DNA of 64,000 nucleotides from Streptomyces sp. H27-H5. Its GTDB lineage: Bacteria; Actinomycetota; Actinomycetes; Streptomycetales; Streptomycetaceae. The stretch covers positions 1 through 64,000 of the forward strand of contig NZ_JAPNLK010000005.1 in the NCBI RefSeq assembly GCF_026627505.1, read 5' to 3'. How positions within the stretch are numbered: the stretch's first letter is position 1; every line of letters starts with the position of its first letter. The position numbers and the translations under genes were made by a program. Positions 45,065 through 54,473 of the stretch are shown one piece after another. The notes below the pieces were generated by a model. It was not told the DNA's origin. It saw only the letters and a list, made by a program, of their open reading frames with translations, and ran no database searches.

Positions 45065-47134
45065 ATGGCGGAGTCCAGACTGATCCAGGGCCGGTACCGG
45101 TCGCTCGACCTGATCGGTCGCGGCGGCATGGGCGAGGTCTGGCGGGCCCGGGACGAGTCGCTGGGGCGGCAGGTCGCGGTCAAGTGCCTCAAGCCCCCGG
45201 GGCCCGAGCAGGACGGCCACTTCACGCAGGTGCTGCGCGAGCGCTTCCGCCGCGAGGCGCGGGTGGCGGCCTCCCTCCAGCACCGCGGTGTGACGGTCGT
45301 CCACGACTTCGGCGACGACAGCGCCGCCGGCGGCCCCCTCTACCTCGTCATGGAACTCTTGGAGGGGCGCAACCTCAGCCAACTGCTGGAGGACAACGAG
45401 GCGCGTCCGCTCCCCGTCGACGTGGTCCTCGACGTCGCGGAACAGATGGCCGCGGCCCTCGGCTACACCCACGACCAGGGCGTGGTCCACCGTGACCTGA
45501 AGCCCGCCAACATCATGCGCCTCACCGACGGCACGGTGAAGATCTGCGACTTCGGCATCGCCCGCCTCGCCCACGACATCGGCTTCACGGCCAAGCTGAC
45601 CGGCGGCGGCATGGCCATGGGAACCCCGCACTACATGTCGCCCGAGCAGATCGCGGGCGGCGAGGTCGACCACAGCAGCGACCTCTACTCCCTCGGCTGC
45701 GTCCTGTACGAGATCGCCACCGGCGCCCCGCCCTTCGACCTCGGCGACTCCTGGTCCGTGCTGGTCGGACACCGCGACACCCTCCCCGTCCCGCTGCGCG
45801 AGCACCGCCCCGAGCTGCCCGAACACTTCGAGCGGCTGGTCCTCGACCTGCTCGCCAAGCGTCCCGAGGACCGGCCCGGCGACGCACGCCACCTGCACCG
45901 CCGGCTCGTCGAGGCCCGGCTGGGCCCCGGTGGGACGGTGGGCGCCCCGGCCCCGCTTCCCGCGTGGGCGGCGGGGATGACCGCCGGGCGCAAGGCCGGC
46001 CTCGACGCCCGCCGCGCGAGCGGGGAGTGGGCCGTGCTCACCGGCTCCTGGACGGCGATCCGCGCCGACGGGACCCGGCCGATCGTGCGGCCCGACGCCG
46101 CCGCGGACCCGCGGCTCACCGCCGCCTACGGGCTCCCGCGCGCCCCGTCACCCGAGCCGGGCGACCCCGACCACCCCGACGTACTGGCCGCCGGACACAC
46201 CCGCGCGTTCACCCTCAGCCGCGCCGGCCGGCCCGAGGAGGCGCTCGCCGCGTACGCGACCGTCGCCCGCGGCCGGGCCCGCGCGCTCGGCCCCGACCAC
46301 CCCGACACCCTCGCCGCCCGCCAGGAGGAGGCGTACGAACTGGGCCGGCTCGGACGCCACCGCGAGGCGTACGAGGTCTACGGCGCGGTGCTCGCCGCCC
46401 GGGCCCGCACCATGGGCCCGCGCCACCCCGACACCCTGCGCTGCCGCCACAACCTGGCCTGCGCCATGGGCGCCCTCGGCCGGTACGCGGACGCCCACCG
46501 GATCGCCGCCGAGGTCGCCGCCGACCGCGCGGAGGTCCTGGGAGCCGAGCACGCCGACACGCTCCTCACCCGCTACGAGGTCGCCTACGCCCTGGGCCGC
46601 CTCGACCGCTGGGAGGACGCGTTGGCCGCGTTCCGGCAGGTCGCCGCGGTACGCGAACGCGTCCTCGGCCGCGACCACCCCGACGCCCTCGCCGCCCGCT
46701 ACGAGGTCGCCATCGCGCTGGGCCGCACCGGACGCCCCGCGGACGCCGTCGAACTGCTGCGGACCCTGGTCCGCGACCGCACCCGTGCCTACGGGGCGGT
46801 CGACCCCGAGACCCTGCGCGCCCGGCACGTCCTCGGCGTCAACCTGGGCCGGCTGGAACGCTGGGACGAGGCGGTGGCCGAGGCCCGCGAGGTGGGCGGG
46901 GCGCGCGCGGAGAGCCTCGGCCCCGAGCATCCCGACACGCTGGTGAGCCGGCGGGAACTCGCCGTCGGGCTGGGCCGGCTGGGTCGATGGGACGAGGCGC
47001 TGCCCATCTACCGGGAACTCTCCGGCATCCGCGAACGGTCCCTGGGCGACGAACACCCCGACACCGCGCTCGCCCACGCCGACGAGGCACACTGTCTGGA
47101 GCGGCTCGGCCAGGTGTGCTACCAAGAACCATGA
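45065..47134 (+). CDS. Ser/Thr protein kinase with TPR repeats
   Basis: A 689-residue PknB-type kinase. Residues about 10-280 carry GRGGMGEVWRARD (P-loop), VAVKCL (ATP lysine), HRDLKPANIM (catalytic loop) and DFGIARL (magnesium loop). After a linker, about residues 365-685 are tandem tetratricopeptide-like repeats of roughly 42 residues with the recurring pattern HPDTL ... LGRLGRWDEAL. No membrane helix was seen, so it is cytosolic and the TPR part would bind a partner or substrate. Its stop overlaps the next gene by 4 bp (ATGA), so a flavin-dependent oxidoreductase and an MpaB-like oxygenase are its direct neighbours. Confidence 0.92.
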   Translation: MAESRLIQGRYRSLDLIGRGGMGEVWRARDESLGRQVAVKCLKPPGPEQDGHFTQVLRERFRREARVAASLQHRGVTVVHDFGDDSAAGGPLYLVMELLEGRNLSQLLEDNEARPLPVDVVLDVAEQMAAALGYTHDQGVVHRDLKPANIMRLTDGTVKICDFGIARLAHDIGFTAKLTGGGMAMGTPHYMSPEQIAGGEVDHSSDLYSLGCVLYEIATGAPPFDLGDSWSVLVGHRDTLPVPLREHRPELPEHFERLVLDLLAKRPEDRPGDARHLHRRLVEARLGPGGTVGAPAPLPAWAAGMTAGRKAGLDARRASGEWAVLTGSWTAIRADGTRPIVRPDAAADPRLTAAYGLPRAPSPEPGDPDHPDVLAAGHTRAFTLSRAGRPEEALAAYATVARGRARALGPDHPDTLAARQEEAYELGRLGRHREAYEVYGAVLAARARTMGPRHPDTLRCRHNLACAMGALGRYADAHRIAAEVAADRAEVLGAEHADTLLTRYEVAYALGRLDRWEDALAAFRQVAAVRERVLGRDHPDALAARYEVAIALGRTGRPADAVELLRTLVRDRTRAYGAVDPETLRARHVLGVNLGRLERWDEAVAEAREVGGARAESLGPEHPDTLVSRRELAVGLGRLGRWDEALPIYRELSGIRERSLGDEHPDTALAHADEAHCLERLGQVCYQEP

Positions 47135-48753
47135 CCACCTCCGCGGGCTTCCGACAGGGCGACGGACAGGGCGACGGGCAGCGCATCGGGCAGGGCCCAC
47201 GGCGGGCCGTGTACGACGCGGTGATCGTGGGTGGCGGGCACAACGGCCTGGTGGCCGCCGCCTACCTGGCCCGCGCGGGCAAGTCCGTACTGGTCCTGGA
47301 ACGCCTCGGACACATCGGCGGTGCCGCCGTCTCCACGCGCCCCTTCGCGGGCGTGGACGCCAGACTCTCGCGCTACTCCTACCTCGTCTCCCTGCTTCCG
47401 GTGAAGATCGTGCGGGAGCTGGGGCTGCGCTTCGAGGTCCGACGCCGCACGATCTCCTCGTACACACCGGTCGAGCGCGCCGGCCGGCCGGGCGGACTGC
47501 TCGTCGGCGGCGGCGAGGCCCGTACCCGGGAGTCCTTCGCGCGGTTGACCGGCTCCGACCGGGAGTACGACAACTGGCGCGCCTTTTACGGGACCACGGC
47601 GGAGGTCGCCCGCACGGTGTTCCCGACCCTGACCGAGCCGCTCCCCACCCGGGAGGAACTGCGCGCCCGGGTCGGTGACGACGCCGCGTGGCGGATGCTG
47701 TTCGAGGAACCCTTGGGTGTCGCGGTCGAGCGGAACTTCACCGACGACCTCGTGCGGGGCGTGGTGCTGACCGACGGACTGATCGGTACCTTCGCGGACG
47801 CCCACGACCCCTCGCTCGCGCAGAACCGCTGCTTCCTCTACCACGTCATCGGCGGCGGGACCGGCGACTGGGACGTGCCCGTCGGCGGCATGGGCGCGCT
47901 CACCGACGCCCTGGCCGAGGCCGCGCTGACGGCCGGCGCCGAGATCGCCACCGGCCACGAGGCCCTGCGGATCGACACCGACGGCGCCGGGCCGGCCGAG
48001 GTGAGGTACCGGACCGCGACGTCGGAGGGAGCCGTCGCCGCGGCGACCGTGCTCGTCAACGCCTCGCCCCGGGCGCTGGCGGAACTGCTGGGCCGGCCCC
48101 CGGTCGAGGCGCCGGCGGAAGGCGCCCAGCTCAAGGTCAACATGCTGCTGAGCCGGCTGCCCCGGCTGCGCGACGCGTCGGTGGACCCGCGCGAGGCCTT
48201 CGGGGGAACCTTCCACATCGCCGAGGGGTACGAGCAGCTCGGCCGGGCCTACGCCGAGGCCGCCACCGGCGAACTGCCCTCCGTACCGCCCTCGGAGATC
48301 TACTGCCACTCGCTGACCGACCCCACGATCCTGGGGCGGGACCTCGTGGAGCGGGGCTACCAGACCCTCACCCTCTTCGGCCTGCACACCCCGGCCCGGC
48401 TGTTCGAGAAGGACAACCGGGGCACGCGCGAGGTGCTGCTGGCCGGCACCCTCGCGCAACTCGACGCGCACCTGGCCGAGCCGCTCACCGAATGCCTGGC
48501 CCTCGACGCGGACGGGCGGCCCTGCATCGAGGCCAAGACCCCGCTCGACCTGGAACGCGAACTGCGCCTGCCCGGCGGTCACATCTTCCACCGCGACCTG
48601 TCCTGGCCGTACGAGGACGGCCGCGAGGCGGGGCGGTGGGGCGTGGAGACCGAGTACGCCAACGTGCTGCTGTGCGGGGCGGGCGCGGTGCGCGGCGGCG
48701 GGGTCAGCGGGGTCCCCGGCCACAACGCGGCGATGGCCGTGCTGGGACGCTGA
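47131..48753 (+). CDS. FAD/NAD(P)-dependent oxidoreductase (PYROXD2/phytoene-desaturase-like)
   Basis: A 540-residue flavoprotein of the phytoene dehydrogenase/PYROXD2 superfamily. The dinucleotide fold is at residues about 29-60 (DAVIVGGGHNGLVAAAYLARAGKSVLVLERLGHIGGAA), and the closing AAVLG-type signature appears as GVPGHNAAMAVLGR at the C-terminus. Low-complexity Gly/Gln repeats precede the flavin site (residues 5-25). It is not adjacent to carotenoid genes, so a desaturase role is not implied. It is translationally coupled to the TPR kinase. Confidence 0.87.
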   Translation: MTTSAGFRQGDGQGDGQRIGQGPRRAVYDAVIVGGGHNGLVAAAYLARAGKSVLVLERLGHIGGAAVSTRPFAGVDARLSRYSYLVSLLPVKIVRELGLRFEVRRRTISSYTPVERAGRPGGLLVGGGEARTRESFARLTGSDREYDNWRAFYGTTAEVARTVFPTLTEPLPTREELRARVGDDAAWRMLFEEPLGVAVERNFTDDLVRGVVLTDGLIGTFADAHDPSLAQNRCFLYHVIGGGTGDWDVPVGGMGALTDALAEAALTAGAEIATGHEALRIDTDGAGPAEVRYRTATSEGAVAAATVLVNASPRALAELLGRPPVEAPAEGAQLKVNMLLSRLPRLRDASVDPREAFGGTFHIAEGYEQLGRAYAEAATGELPSVPPSEIYCHSLTDPTILGRDLVERGYQTLTLFGLHTPARLFEKDNRGTREVLLAGTLAQLDAHLAEPLTECLALDADGRPCIEAKTPLDLERELRLPGGHIFHRDLSWPYEDGREAGRWGVETEYANVLLCGAGAVRGGGVSGVPGHNAAMAVLGR

Positions 48754-48759
48754 CCCCCG

Positions 48760-49206
48760 CTACGGGGCGACGGGCTCGATGACCACGATCGGGATCTCCC
48801 GGTCCGTCTTGGCCTGGTACTCGTCGTAGGCGGGCCAGTGCCCGACCATCAGCGGCCAGAACCCGGCGCGTTCCTCGGGCGTCGCGGTGCGCGCGATGCC
48901 CTGGACGATCTTCGGGCCGACCTGGATCCGCACCTCGGGGTGGGCGGTCAGGTTCCGGTACCAGAGCGGGTGCGCGGTGTCGCCGCCCTTGGACGCGACG
49001 ACGAGGTAACGCCCCGCATCCTCGCCGTAGATGAGCGGCGTGCGCACCGGATCGCCGGAGACCCGGCCGACGGTGGTGAGCAGGAGGGTCTGGGTGCCGT
49101 TCCAGAACCGGCCCTCGGCGCCGCGGGAGGCCACGTACTGCTTGACGTGGTCCAGCTGCCAGCCGGGCTTGGGGTCGTTGGGGTGGTCCCAGTCGATGTC
49201 GCTCAT
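48760..49206 (-). CDS. Deazaflavin (F420)-dependent nitroreductase-family protein
   Basis: A 148-residue protein of the DDN/F420-dependent family. Signature segments are LLLTTVGRVSGDPVRTPLIYGED (residues about 44-66), VVASKGGDTAHPLWYRNLTAHPEV and GHWPAYDEYQAKTDREIPIVVIEP. These split-barrel proteins use reduced F420 or a flavin to reduce unsaturated or nitro compounds. It ends 6 bp from the convergent oxidoreductase gene. Substrate unknown. Confidence 0.9.
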   Translation of the reverse strand: MSDIDWDHPNDPKPGWQLDHVKQYVASRGAEGRFWNGTQTLLLTTVGRVSGDPVRTPLIYGEDAGRYLVVASKGGDTAHPLWYRNLTAHPEVRIQVGPKIVQGIARTATPEERAGFWPLMVGHWPAYDEYQAKTDREIPIVVIEPVAP

Positions 49207-49280
49207 GGGGGCTGTCCTGCCTTCGGTGTCGAACGGTGATCGAACCTCAACAACGACTGCCAACGGCCCGGGGCACGCTT

Positions 49281-50510
49281 TCATGCCGCGAACGGGGCAC
49301 GCGCAGGGGCCGGAAGCTCCGGCAGGGTGAACCCGTCGAACAGGTCGTCCAGCGCCCGCCGGGCCACGCGGGCCGGAGTGGCGCGCACGGCGAGGTCGCG
49401 TGCCGCCACCGCGAGCGGGTGGGTGAGCGCGGCGATCCGTCCGGCGCGACGGGCCCGCACCCGAAGGACGTCGGTACGGGCGCCGCGGGCCGCGTCGTAG
49501 GCGGCGAGGGCGGCCGTGACGTCCGGCCCGTCCAACAGGTGGGCGAGCACCACCGCGTCCTCGATCGCCTGGCAGCCGCCCTGGCCGAGGTTGGGCGTCA
49601 TGGCGTGCGCGGCGTCGCCGATCCAGACCAGGCGGCCCAGGTGGTGGCGGGGGAGCGGGGCGGCCAGGTCGTACAGGTCGTGCCGGAGCACGGCCGCCGG
49701 GTCGATCCGTTCCAGCAGCGCCGGGATCGGGTCGTGCCAGGTGCGGAAGCGGCGCAGGAGTTCCGCGCGGACGTCCGTCGGCCGCCGGTCCTCGGGGACC
49801 ACGGCGGTGGCGTAGACGTAGACCCGGCCGTCGGCGAGCGGGACCGTGCCGAAGCGCTCGCCGCGCCCCCAGGTCTCGGCCGCCACGGCGTCCGCGACGG
49901 GACGCACGCCGTCGGGCGCCGCCGCCAACACGGTGCGCCACGCGGTTTCCCCGCTGTACCGCAACCCGGGATGGTGCGGGAAGTACCGGCGGCGCAGCGG
50001 GCTGTGGATGCCGTCGGCCGCGACGACGAGGTCGGCGGGCAGCTCCGCCCCGTCGGCGGTCCGCACCACGGGGCGTTCGTGCCCGCCCCGCGTCGCGTTC
50101 CCGTCGGACTGCTCCACGGAGGTGACGGCGGTCCCGTACCGGATCGTGCCGGCGGGGAGGGCGGCGGCCAGGGCCGTCGTGAGGGATCGGCGGTGCACGG
50201 CGAGCGGGGGTCGCCCGTACCGGGCCGCCATCGCGGCGGTGTCGGCGCGACTCAGCCAGCTTCCATCGGGCCGGCGCACGCCCATCGCCGCGGCGACCGT
50301 CCGGCCCGCGGCCCGCCCCGCGTCGAAGCCGATGACGTCGAGGGCGCGCAGGGCGTTGGGTGCCAGGACGATCCCGGCGCCGACGGCGGACGGCCCCGGG
50401 GCGCGCTCGCAGACCGTCACCCGCCATCCCTTGCGGTGCAGGGCCACCGCCGCGGTCAGCCCGCCGATGCCCGCACCCGCCACGACCACGTGACGCCCGC
50501 TGTCCGTCAT
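49281..50510 (-). CDS. FAD-dependent aromatic-ring-type monooxygenase
   Basis: A 409-residue class-A flavin monooxygenase (p-hydroxybenzoate hydroxylase-like). Residues about 8-40 carry the Rossmann motif VVVAGAGIGGLTAAVALHRKGW. The DG motif is ADLVVAADGIHSPLRRRY near 155, and the second FAD motif is WIGDAAHAMTPNLGQGGCQAIEDAVVLA near 280-307. It is divergent from a TetR gene over two strong palindromes, so it is most likely induced by the compound it oxidises. Confidence 0.92.
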   Translation of the reverse strand: MTDSGRHVVVAGAGIGGLTAAVALHRKGWRVTVCERAPGPSAVGAGIVLAPNALRALDVIGFDAGRAAGRTVAAAMGVRRPDGSWLSRADTAAMAARYGRPPLAVHRRSLTTALAAALPAGTIRYGTAVTSVEQSDGNATRGGHERPVVRTADGAELPADLVVAADGIHSPLRRRYFPHHPGLRYSGETAWRTVLAAAPDGVRPVADAVAAETWGRGERFGTVPLADGRVYVYATAVVPEDRRPTDVRAELLRRFRTWHDPIPALLERIDPAAVLRHDLYDLAAPLPRHHLGRLVWIGDAAHAMTPNLGQGGCQAIEDAVVLAHLLDGPDVTAALAAYDAARGARTDVLRVRARRAGRIAALTHPLAVAARDLAVRATPARVARRALDDLFDGFTLPELPAPARAPFAA

Positions 50511-50532
50511 GGCACACCTCTCCGTACCGAAC

Positions 50533-50550
50533 CCTCTACAGTTGTAGAGG
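50533..50550. promoter_or_regulatory. TetR operator palindrome 1
   Basis: CCTCTACA-GT-TGTAGAGG is a perfect inverted repeat, 23 bp before the monooxygenase start. It shares the CTCTACA core with the second palindrome; the two centres are 27 bp apart. Confidence 0.8.
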
Positions 50551-50553
50551 AAT

Positions 50554-50583
50554 GGCCCCACTCTACAGCTGTAGAGTGGGGCC
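50554..50583. promoter_or_regulatory. TetR operator palindrome 2 (30 bp, perfect)
   Basis: A perfect 30-bp palindrome (15 + 15, centre CTCTACAGCTGTAGAG) ends one base before the TetR start codon. It contains the same CTCTACA core as palindrome 1. Its overlap with the translation start region leaves no room for a normal ribosome site, so tetR may be leaderless and tightly autoregulated. Confidence 0.8.
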
Positions 50584-51183
50584 ATGTCCACCCCCGAACG
50601 CGCGGCCGACCGCAGGACCCTCATCGCCGACACCGCGATCGCCCTCGTGGCCGACGGCGGCCTGCGCGGCCTGACCCACCGGGCCGTCGACGGCGCGGCC
50701 GGGCTTCCGGCGGGCAGCACCTCGTACTACTTCCGCACGCGGACCGCGCTGATCGGCGCCTGCTACGCGCGCCTCGCCGAGCTGGACCTCGCCGACTTCG
50801 ACGGCGGGGCCGCCCCCGCCCTCCCGGGCCGCCCGGACCGGGACACCGTCGCGGCGGCGCTCGCCGCACTGCTGCACCGCTGGCTCACCACCGGCCGCGC
50901 CCGCCAACTCGCCCGCTTCGAACTCAGCCTGGAAGCGGCTCGCAACCCGGAGCTGGAGAGCGAGTTCCACCGCGCCGGACTCGGCGCGCGGGCCCGCGCG
51001 GCGGGCATCCTCGCGGCGCTCGGGGCGCGCCGGCCCGAGGAGTCCGCGGAACTGCTCGTCGCCTGGACCGACGGGCTGCTGTACGACCGGCTGGTCGGGG
51101 CGATGGCCCGCTCCCGACCGGCCCCCGAGACCGCCGAACTGACCGCCGTGGCACGCCGGATGATCGACGCGGTACTCACCTGA
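50584..51183 (+). CDS. TetR-family repressor
   Basis: A 199-residue TetR-family protein. The N-terminal helix-turn-helix includes LIADTAIALVADGGLRGLTHRAVDGAAGLPAGSTSYYFRTRTALIGA (residues about 14-58), followed by an all-helical ligand domain. It is divergent from the FAD monooxygenase and sits right on its palindromes, strong grounds for autoregulation plus control of that gene. The ligand is unknown, perhaps the monooxygenase substrate. Confidence 0.93.
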   Translation: MSTPERAADRRTLIADTAIALVADGGLRGLTHRAVDGAAGLPAGSTSYYFRTRTALIGACYARLAELDLADFDGGAAPALPGRPDRDTVAAALAALLHRWLTTGRARQLARFELSLEAARNPELESEFHRAGLGARARAAGILAALGARRPEESAELLVAWTDGLLYDRLVGAMARSRPAPETAELTAVARRMIDAVLT

Positions 51184-51273
51184 TCCGCTCGCGCCCCGCC
51201 CGCCGGACGGCCCGCCCGGGGCGCGGCGGCGGACCATCCCGGCAGGGCGGCGGCCCGCGCCGGCCCGGCACGG

Positions 51274-53187
51274 TCAGTCGGTCGAACGCGTCCACCCCTC
51301 GGCCTCGATGCGGCCGGCGTCGTCGGGGCGGTCCTCGGCGAAGAGCAGGCGGGCGGGTTCGGCGACCCGGACGACGTCCACGTACACCCCCCGGCCGACG
51401 TAGCGGCCGGTCGCCTCGTGGCGCACGCGCAGCCGGACCTCGCGGCCGGCCCAGGCCGTCAACGGGGCCTCCAGGCGGTGCCAGACACGGCCCGACCACC
51501 CGCCGGCGGCGCCCCGGGGCCACTGCTCGGCGGCACCACCGGTGGACCGCACGGTGCTGAACGCCACCGGTTCCCAGCTCTGCCCGTCCGCCGAGGCCTC
51601 CAGATGGAAGGCGCCCTCGCCTGGCACGGTGTCCCACCACACCGCGCAGCGCAGCCGGGCGGAGGCCGTGGTCGGGGTGAGCGGGGGCAGGGTGAGGGTG
51701 CCCGACGCGCCCGGGGTGTTCCCCGAGAACCAGGCCGCGCCGCCGTGCCGGGTACGGACGGGCACGGCGCGGGCGAACCGGTTGCCGACCGCGACCCGGG
51801 GCGCGCTCCCGGCCCGCCAGGTCCGCACCGGGTGGACGGAGTTCCCGAGCAGGATCAGGAAGGAGTCGGTGGACGGGTCCAGGACCAGGGACGTGCCGGT
51901 GAACCCGGTGTGGCCGGCGGAGTGCGGGGTGGCCATGGCCCCCATGTACCAGTGCTGGTAAAGCTCGAAGCCCAAGCCGTGGTCGTGGCCGGGGAACGCG
52001 GTGTTGTAGTCGGTGAACAGCAGTTCCACGGAGGCGGGGCGCAGGATGCGCCGACCCGCGTAGACCCCGCCGTCGAGCAGGGTGCGAGCCAGGACGGCCA
52101 GGTCCCAGGCGGTCCCGAAGACGCCCGCGTGACCGGCGACCCCGCCGAGGGCGTACGCGTTCTCGTCGTGGACCTCGCCCCACACCAACCCCCGGTCCAG
52201 CCCCGACCAGGGCGGCCGCTGGATCTCGGTGGCGGCGGTGACGCGGCGCCACGAGAGCGGTGGGTTGTAACGAGTGCGGTGCATCCCGAGCGGAGCGGTG
52301 ATCTCGTCGTGGAGCAGGACACCCAGAGTGCGACCGGTGATCCGTTCCAGGAGCAGTTGCAGCGCGATGAGGTTCAGGTCGGAGTAGCGGTACACCGTCC
52401 CGGGCGTGTCCTGTGGCCGCACCGACCACAGGAGTCGCAGCCGGCCCTCCCGCGTGGACTCCTGGTAGAAGGGCGCCCAGGACCGCAGCCCCGAGGTGTG
52501 GGTCAACAACTGACGGACCGTGACGAGTTCCTTGCCCCCGCCGGTGAACTCCGGCAGGTACCGGTCCACCGGGGCCTCCAGCTCCAGTCGGCCGCGCTCC
52601 ATCTGCTGCACGGCCAGCAGCGAGGTGAACAGCTTCGTCAGCGAGGCCAGGTCGAAGACCGTGTCCTCCGCCATCGGGATCCGCTCGGCCGCCGGGTACT
52701 CCCTGACCCGGTCGAGGCGCCCGTCGTAGTCCGCGTACCGGACCGCGTCGCCCATGGCCCGGTGCAGCGCCACGGTCCGGCCGCGACCGGCGAGGACCAC
52801 CGCCCCCGCGTAGTACGGATGCTCGGGGGAGGGGCCCAGGAACCTGCGCGCCTCGTCCGCCACTCCTTCGAGGTGCCTCTCCAGCAGTCCGGCCTGACGG
52901 GCGGACCCGTAGCGCAGCCGCAGTCCCTGGAGGGCGCGCCGTTCGACCGGGTTCCCGTGGGCCCCCGCGGCCCCGGGCAGCGCCGCCTGGAGGACGAGCA
53001 CCCCGCCGAGGGCGAGGAGGCGGGCACCCAGGCGCCGCCGACTCGGCCCACCGCTCGCGCTCGCGCCGCCGCTCCCGCATCCCCTCGCGCCACTGCTCTC
53101 GCGCGCGACCCCGCTCGTGCCCTCGCCCGCGTCGTCCTCCGCGACGCTCGCGCCACCACCGCCGACCGCCCCCGTGAGCTCGTTCAT
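51274..53187 (-). CDS. Secreted serine beta-lactamase-family hydrolase
   Basis: A 637-residue class C/PBP-like serine hydrolase. A cleavable or anchoring hydrophobic segment (LLALGGVLVLQAALPGAAGA) lies at about residues 54-73 behind a Gly/Ser-rich N-terminus. The catalytic SxxK is SLTK in FDLASLTKLF (about 175) and YxN is YSDLN (about 265). The third motif is in HTGFTG (about 415). The C-terminal 170 residues form a separate beta-rich module with no catalytic motif, possibly carbohydrate- or peptide-binding. Esterase, D-peptidase or beta-lactamase activity cannot be separated by eye. ATG at 53187 with an AGGAGG site; it faces away from the nitronate monooxygenase. Confidence 0.85.
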   Translation of the reverse strand: MNELTGAVGGGGASVAEDDAGEGTSGVARESSGARGCGSGGASASGGPSRRRLGARLLALGGVLVLQAALPGAAGAHGNPVERRALQGLRLRYGSARQAGLLERHLEGVADEARRFLGPSPEHPYYAGAVVLAGRGRTVALHRAMGDAVRYADYDGRLDRVREYPAAERIPMAEDTVFDLASLTKLFTSLLAVQQMERGRLELEAPVDRYLPEFTGGGKELVTVRQLLTHTSGLRSWAPFYQESTREGRLRLLWSVRPQDTPGTVYRYSDLNLIALQLLLERITGRTLGVLLHDEITAPLGMHRTRYNPPLSWRRVTAATEIQRPPWSGLDRGLVWGEVHDENAYALGGVAGHAGVFGTAWDLAVLARTLLDGGVYAGRRILRPASVELLFTDYNTAFPGHDHGLGFELYQHWYMGAMATPHSAGHTGFTGTSLVLDPSTDSFLILLGNSVHPVRTWRAGSAPRVAVGNRFARAVPVRTRHGGAAWFSGNTPGASGTLTLPPLTPTTASARLRCAVWWDTVPGEGAFHLEASADGQSWEPVAFSTVRSTGGAAEQWPRGAAGGWSGRVWHRLEAPLTAWAGREVRLRVRHEATGRYVGRGVYVDVVRVAEPARLLFAEDRPDDAGRIEAEGWTRSTD

Positions 53188-53273
53188 GACCGGTCCTCCT
53201 GTCCGCCGTCGCACCCTCACGAAGTATCTGCCCGCCCGCCGCGCACCCCCCGCACGGACCGCCCTGCAAAGAA

Positions 53274-53290
53274 TCTGACACAGCATCAGA
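53274..53290. promoter_or_regulatory. Inverted repeat in the divergent region
   Basis: TCTGA-CACAGCA-TCAGA lies between the beta-lactamase-like and nitronate monooxygenase genes, 44 bp before the latter. The geometry fits a TetR-type operator. No regulator is adjacent, so the binder is unknown. Confidence 0.45.
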
Positions 53291-53333
53291 AAACCTCTTC
53301 CCTCGTCCGCCAGGCTGCGGCATCCTCACGCCC

Positions 53334-54440
53334 ATGGAGACGGAGCTGAGCAGGAAACTGGGAGCCGAGCACGCCATCTTCGGCTTCACGCCCTTCCCGG
53401 CGGTGGCCGCGGCCATCACCCGGGCGGGCGGCTTCGGGGTACTCGGCGCGGTCCGCTACACCGCTCCCGACGACCTCAAGCGCGACCTCGACTGGATGCA
53501 GGACCACACCGACGGAAGGCCCTACGGCCTCGACGTGGTCATGCCGGCCAGGAAGGCCGTCGACGGCATCAGCGAGGCCGACATCGAGGCGATGATCCCC
53601 GCCGGACACCGGGCCTTCGTCCGCGACACCCTCGCCAAGCACCACGTACCCGAACTCGCCGAAGGCGAGGCCTCCGGCTGGCGCATCACCGGCTGGATGG
53701 AACAGGTCGCCCGCAACCAGCTCGACGTCGCCTTCGACTACCCGATCAAACTCCTCGCGAACGCGCTCGGATCCCCGCCGGCCGACGTCATCGAGCGCGC
53801 CCACGACCACGGCGTCCTCGTCGCCGCCCTCGCCGGCAGCGCCAAACACGCACGCCGGCACGCCGAGGCGGGCATCGACATCGTCGTCGCCCAGGGCTAC
53901 GAGGCCGGCGGGCACACGGGCGACATCGCCACCATGGTCCTGGTCCCCGACATCGTCGACGCCGTCGCGCCGCTCCCCGTCCTCGCCGCCGGAGGCATCG
54001 GCAGCGGCGAACAGATCGCCGCCGGCCTCGCCCTCGGCGCCCAGGGCGCCTGGCTGGGTTCGCTCTGGCTCACCACGACCGAGGCCGACCTGCACTCCCG
54101 CGCCCTCACCGAGAAGTTGCTGGCGGCCGAATCCGGCGACACCGTCCGCTCCCGCGCCCTCACGGGCAAGCCCGCCCGCCAACTGCGCACCGAGTGGACC
54201 GACGCCTGGGACGACCCGGACGGCCCCGGAGCACTGCCCATGCCCCTCCAGGGACTCCTCGTCGCCGAGGCCGTGTCCCGCATCCAGAAGTACGAGGTCC
54301 AGCCGCTGCTGGGCACGCCCGTCGGCCAGATCGTCGGCCGGATGAACTCGGAACGCAGTGTCCAGGCCGTCTTCGACGACCTGACCCGCGGCTTCGAACG
54401 CGCCATCGACCGCATCAACCGCATCGCCGGCCGGGCCTGA
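53334..54440 (+). CDS. Nitronate monooxygenase-family flavoprotein
   Basis: A 368-residue FMN TIM-barrel protein of the nitronate monooxygenase/2-nitropropane dioxygenase family. FGFTPFPAVAAAITRAGGFGVLGA is at residues about 16-39. The flavin-phosphate motif VVAQGYEAGGHTG appears near 185, with LPVLAAGGIGSGEQIAAGLALGAQGAWLGS near 213-242. It would oxidise nitronates or act as an enoyl-reductase-like flavoprotein. The next gene, an acyl-CoA ligase, starts 33 bp later, so the two are likely co-transcribed and handle an acyl or nitro-acyl acid. Confidence 0.88.
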   Translation: METELSRKLGAEHAIFGFTPFPAVAAAITRAGGFGVLGAVRYTAPDDLKRDLDWMQDHTDGRPYGLDVVMPARKAVDGISEADIEAMIPAGHRAFVRDTLAKHHVPELAEGEASGWRITGWMEQVARNQLDVAFDYPIKLLANALGSPPADVIERAHDHGVLVAALAGSAKHARRHAEAGIDIVVAQGYEAGGHTGDIATMVLVPDIVDAVAPLPVLAAGGIGSGEQIAAGLALGAQGAWLGSLWLTTTEADLHSRALTEKLLAAESGDTVRSRALTGKPARQLRTEWTDAWDDPDGPGALPMPLQGLLVAEAVSRIQKYEVQPLLGTPVGQIVGRMNSERSVQAVFDDLTRGFERAIDRINRIAGRA

Positions 54441-54473
54441 GGCGCGCGGCGCCCGAGAGGAGCGAGCAGCAGC

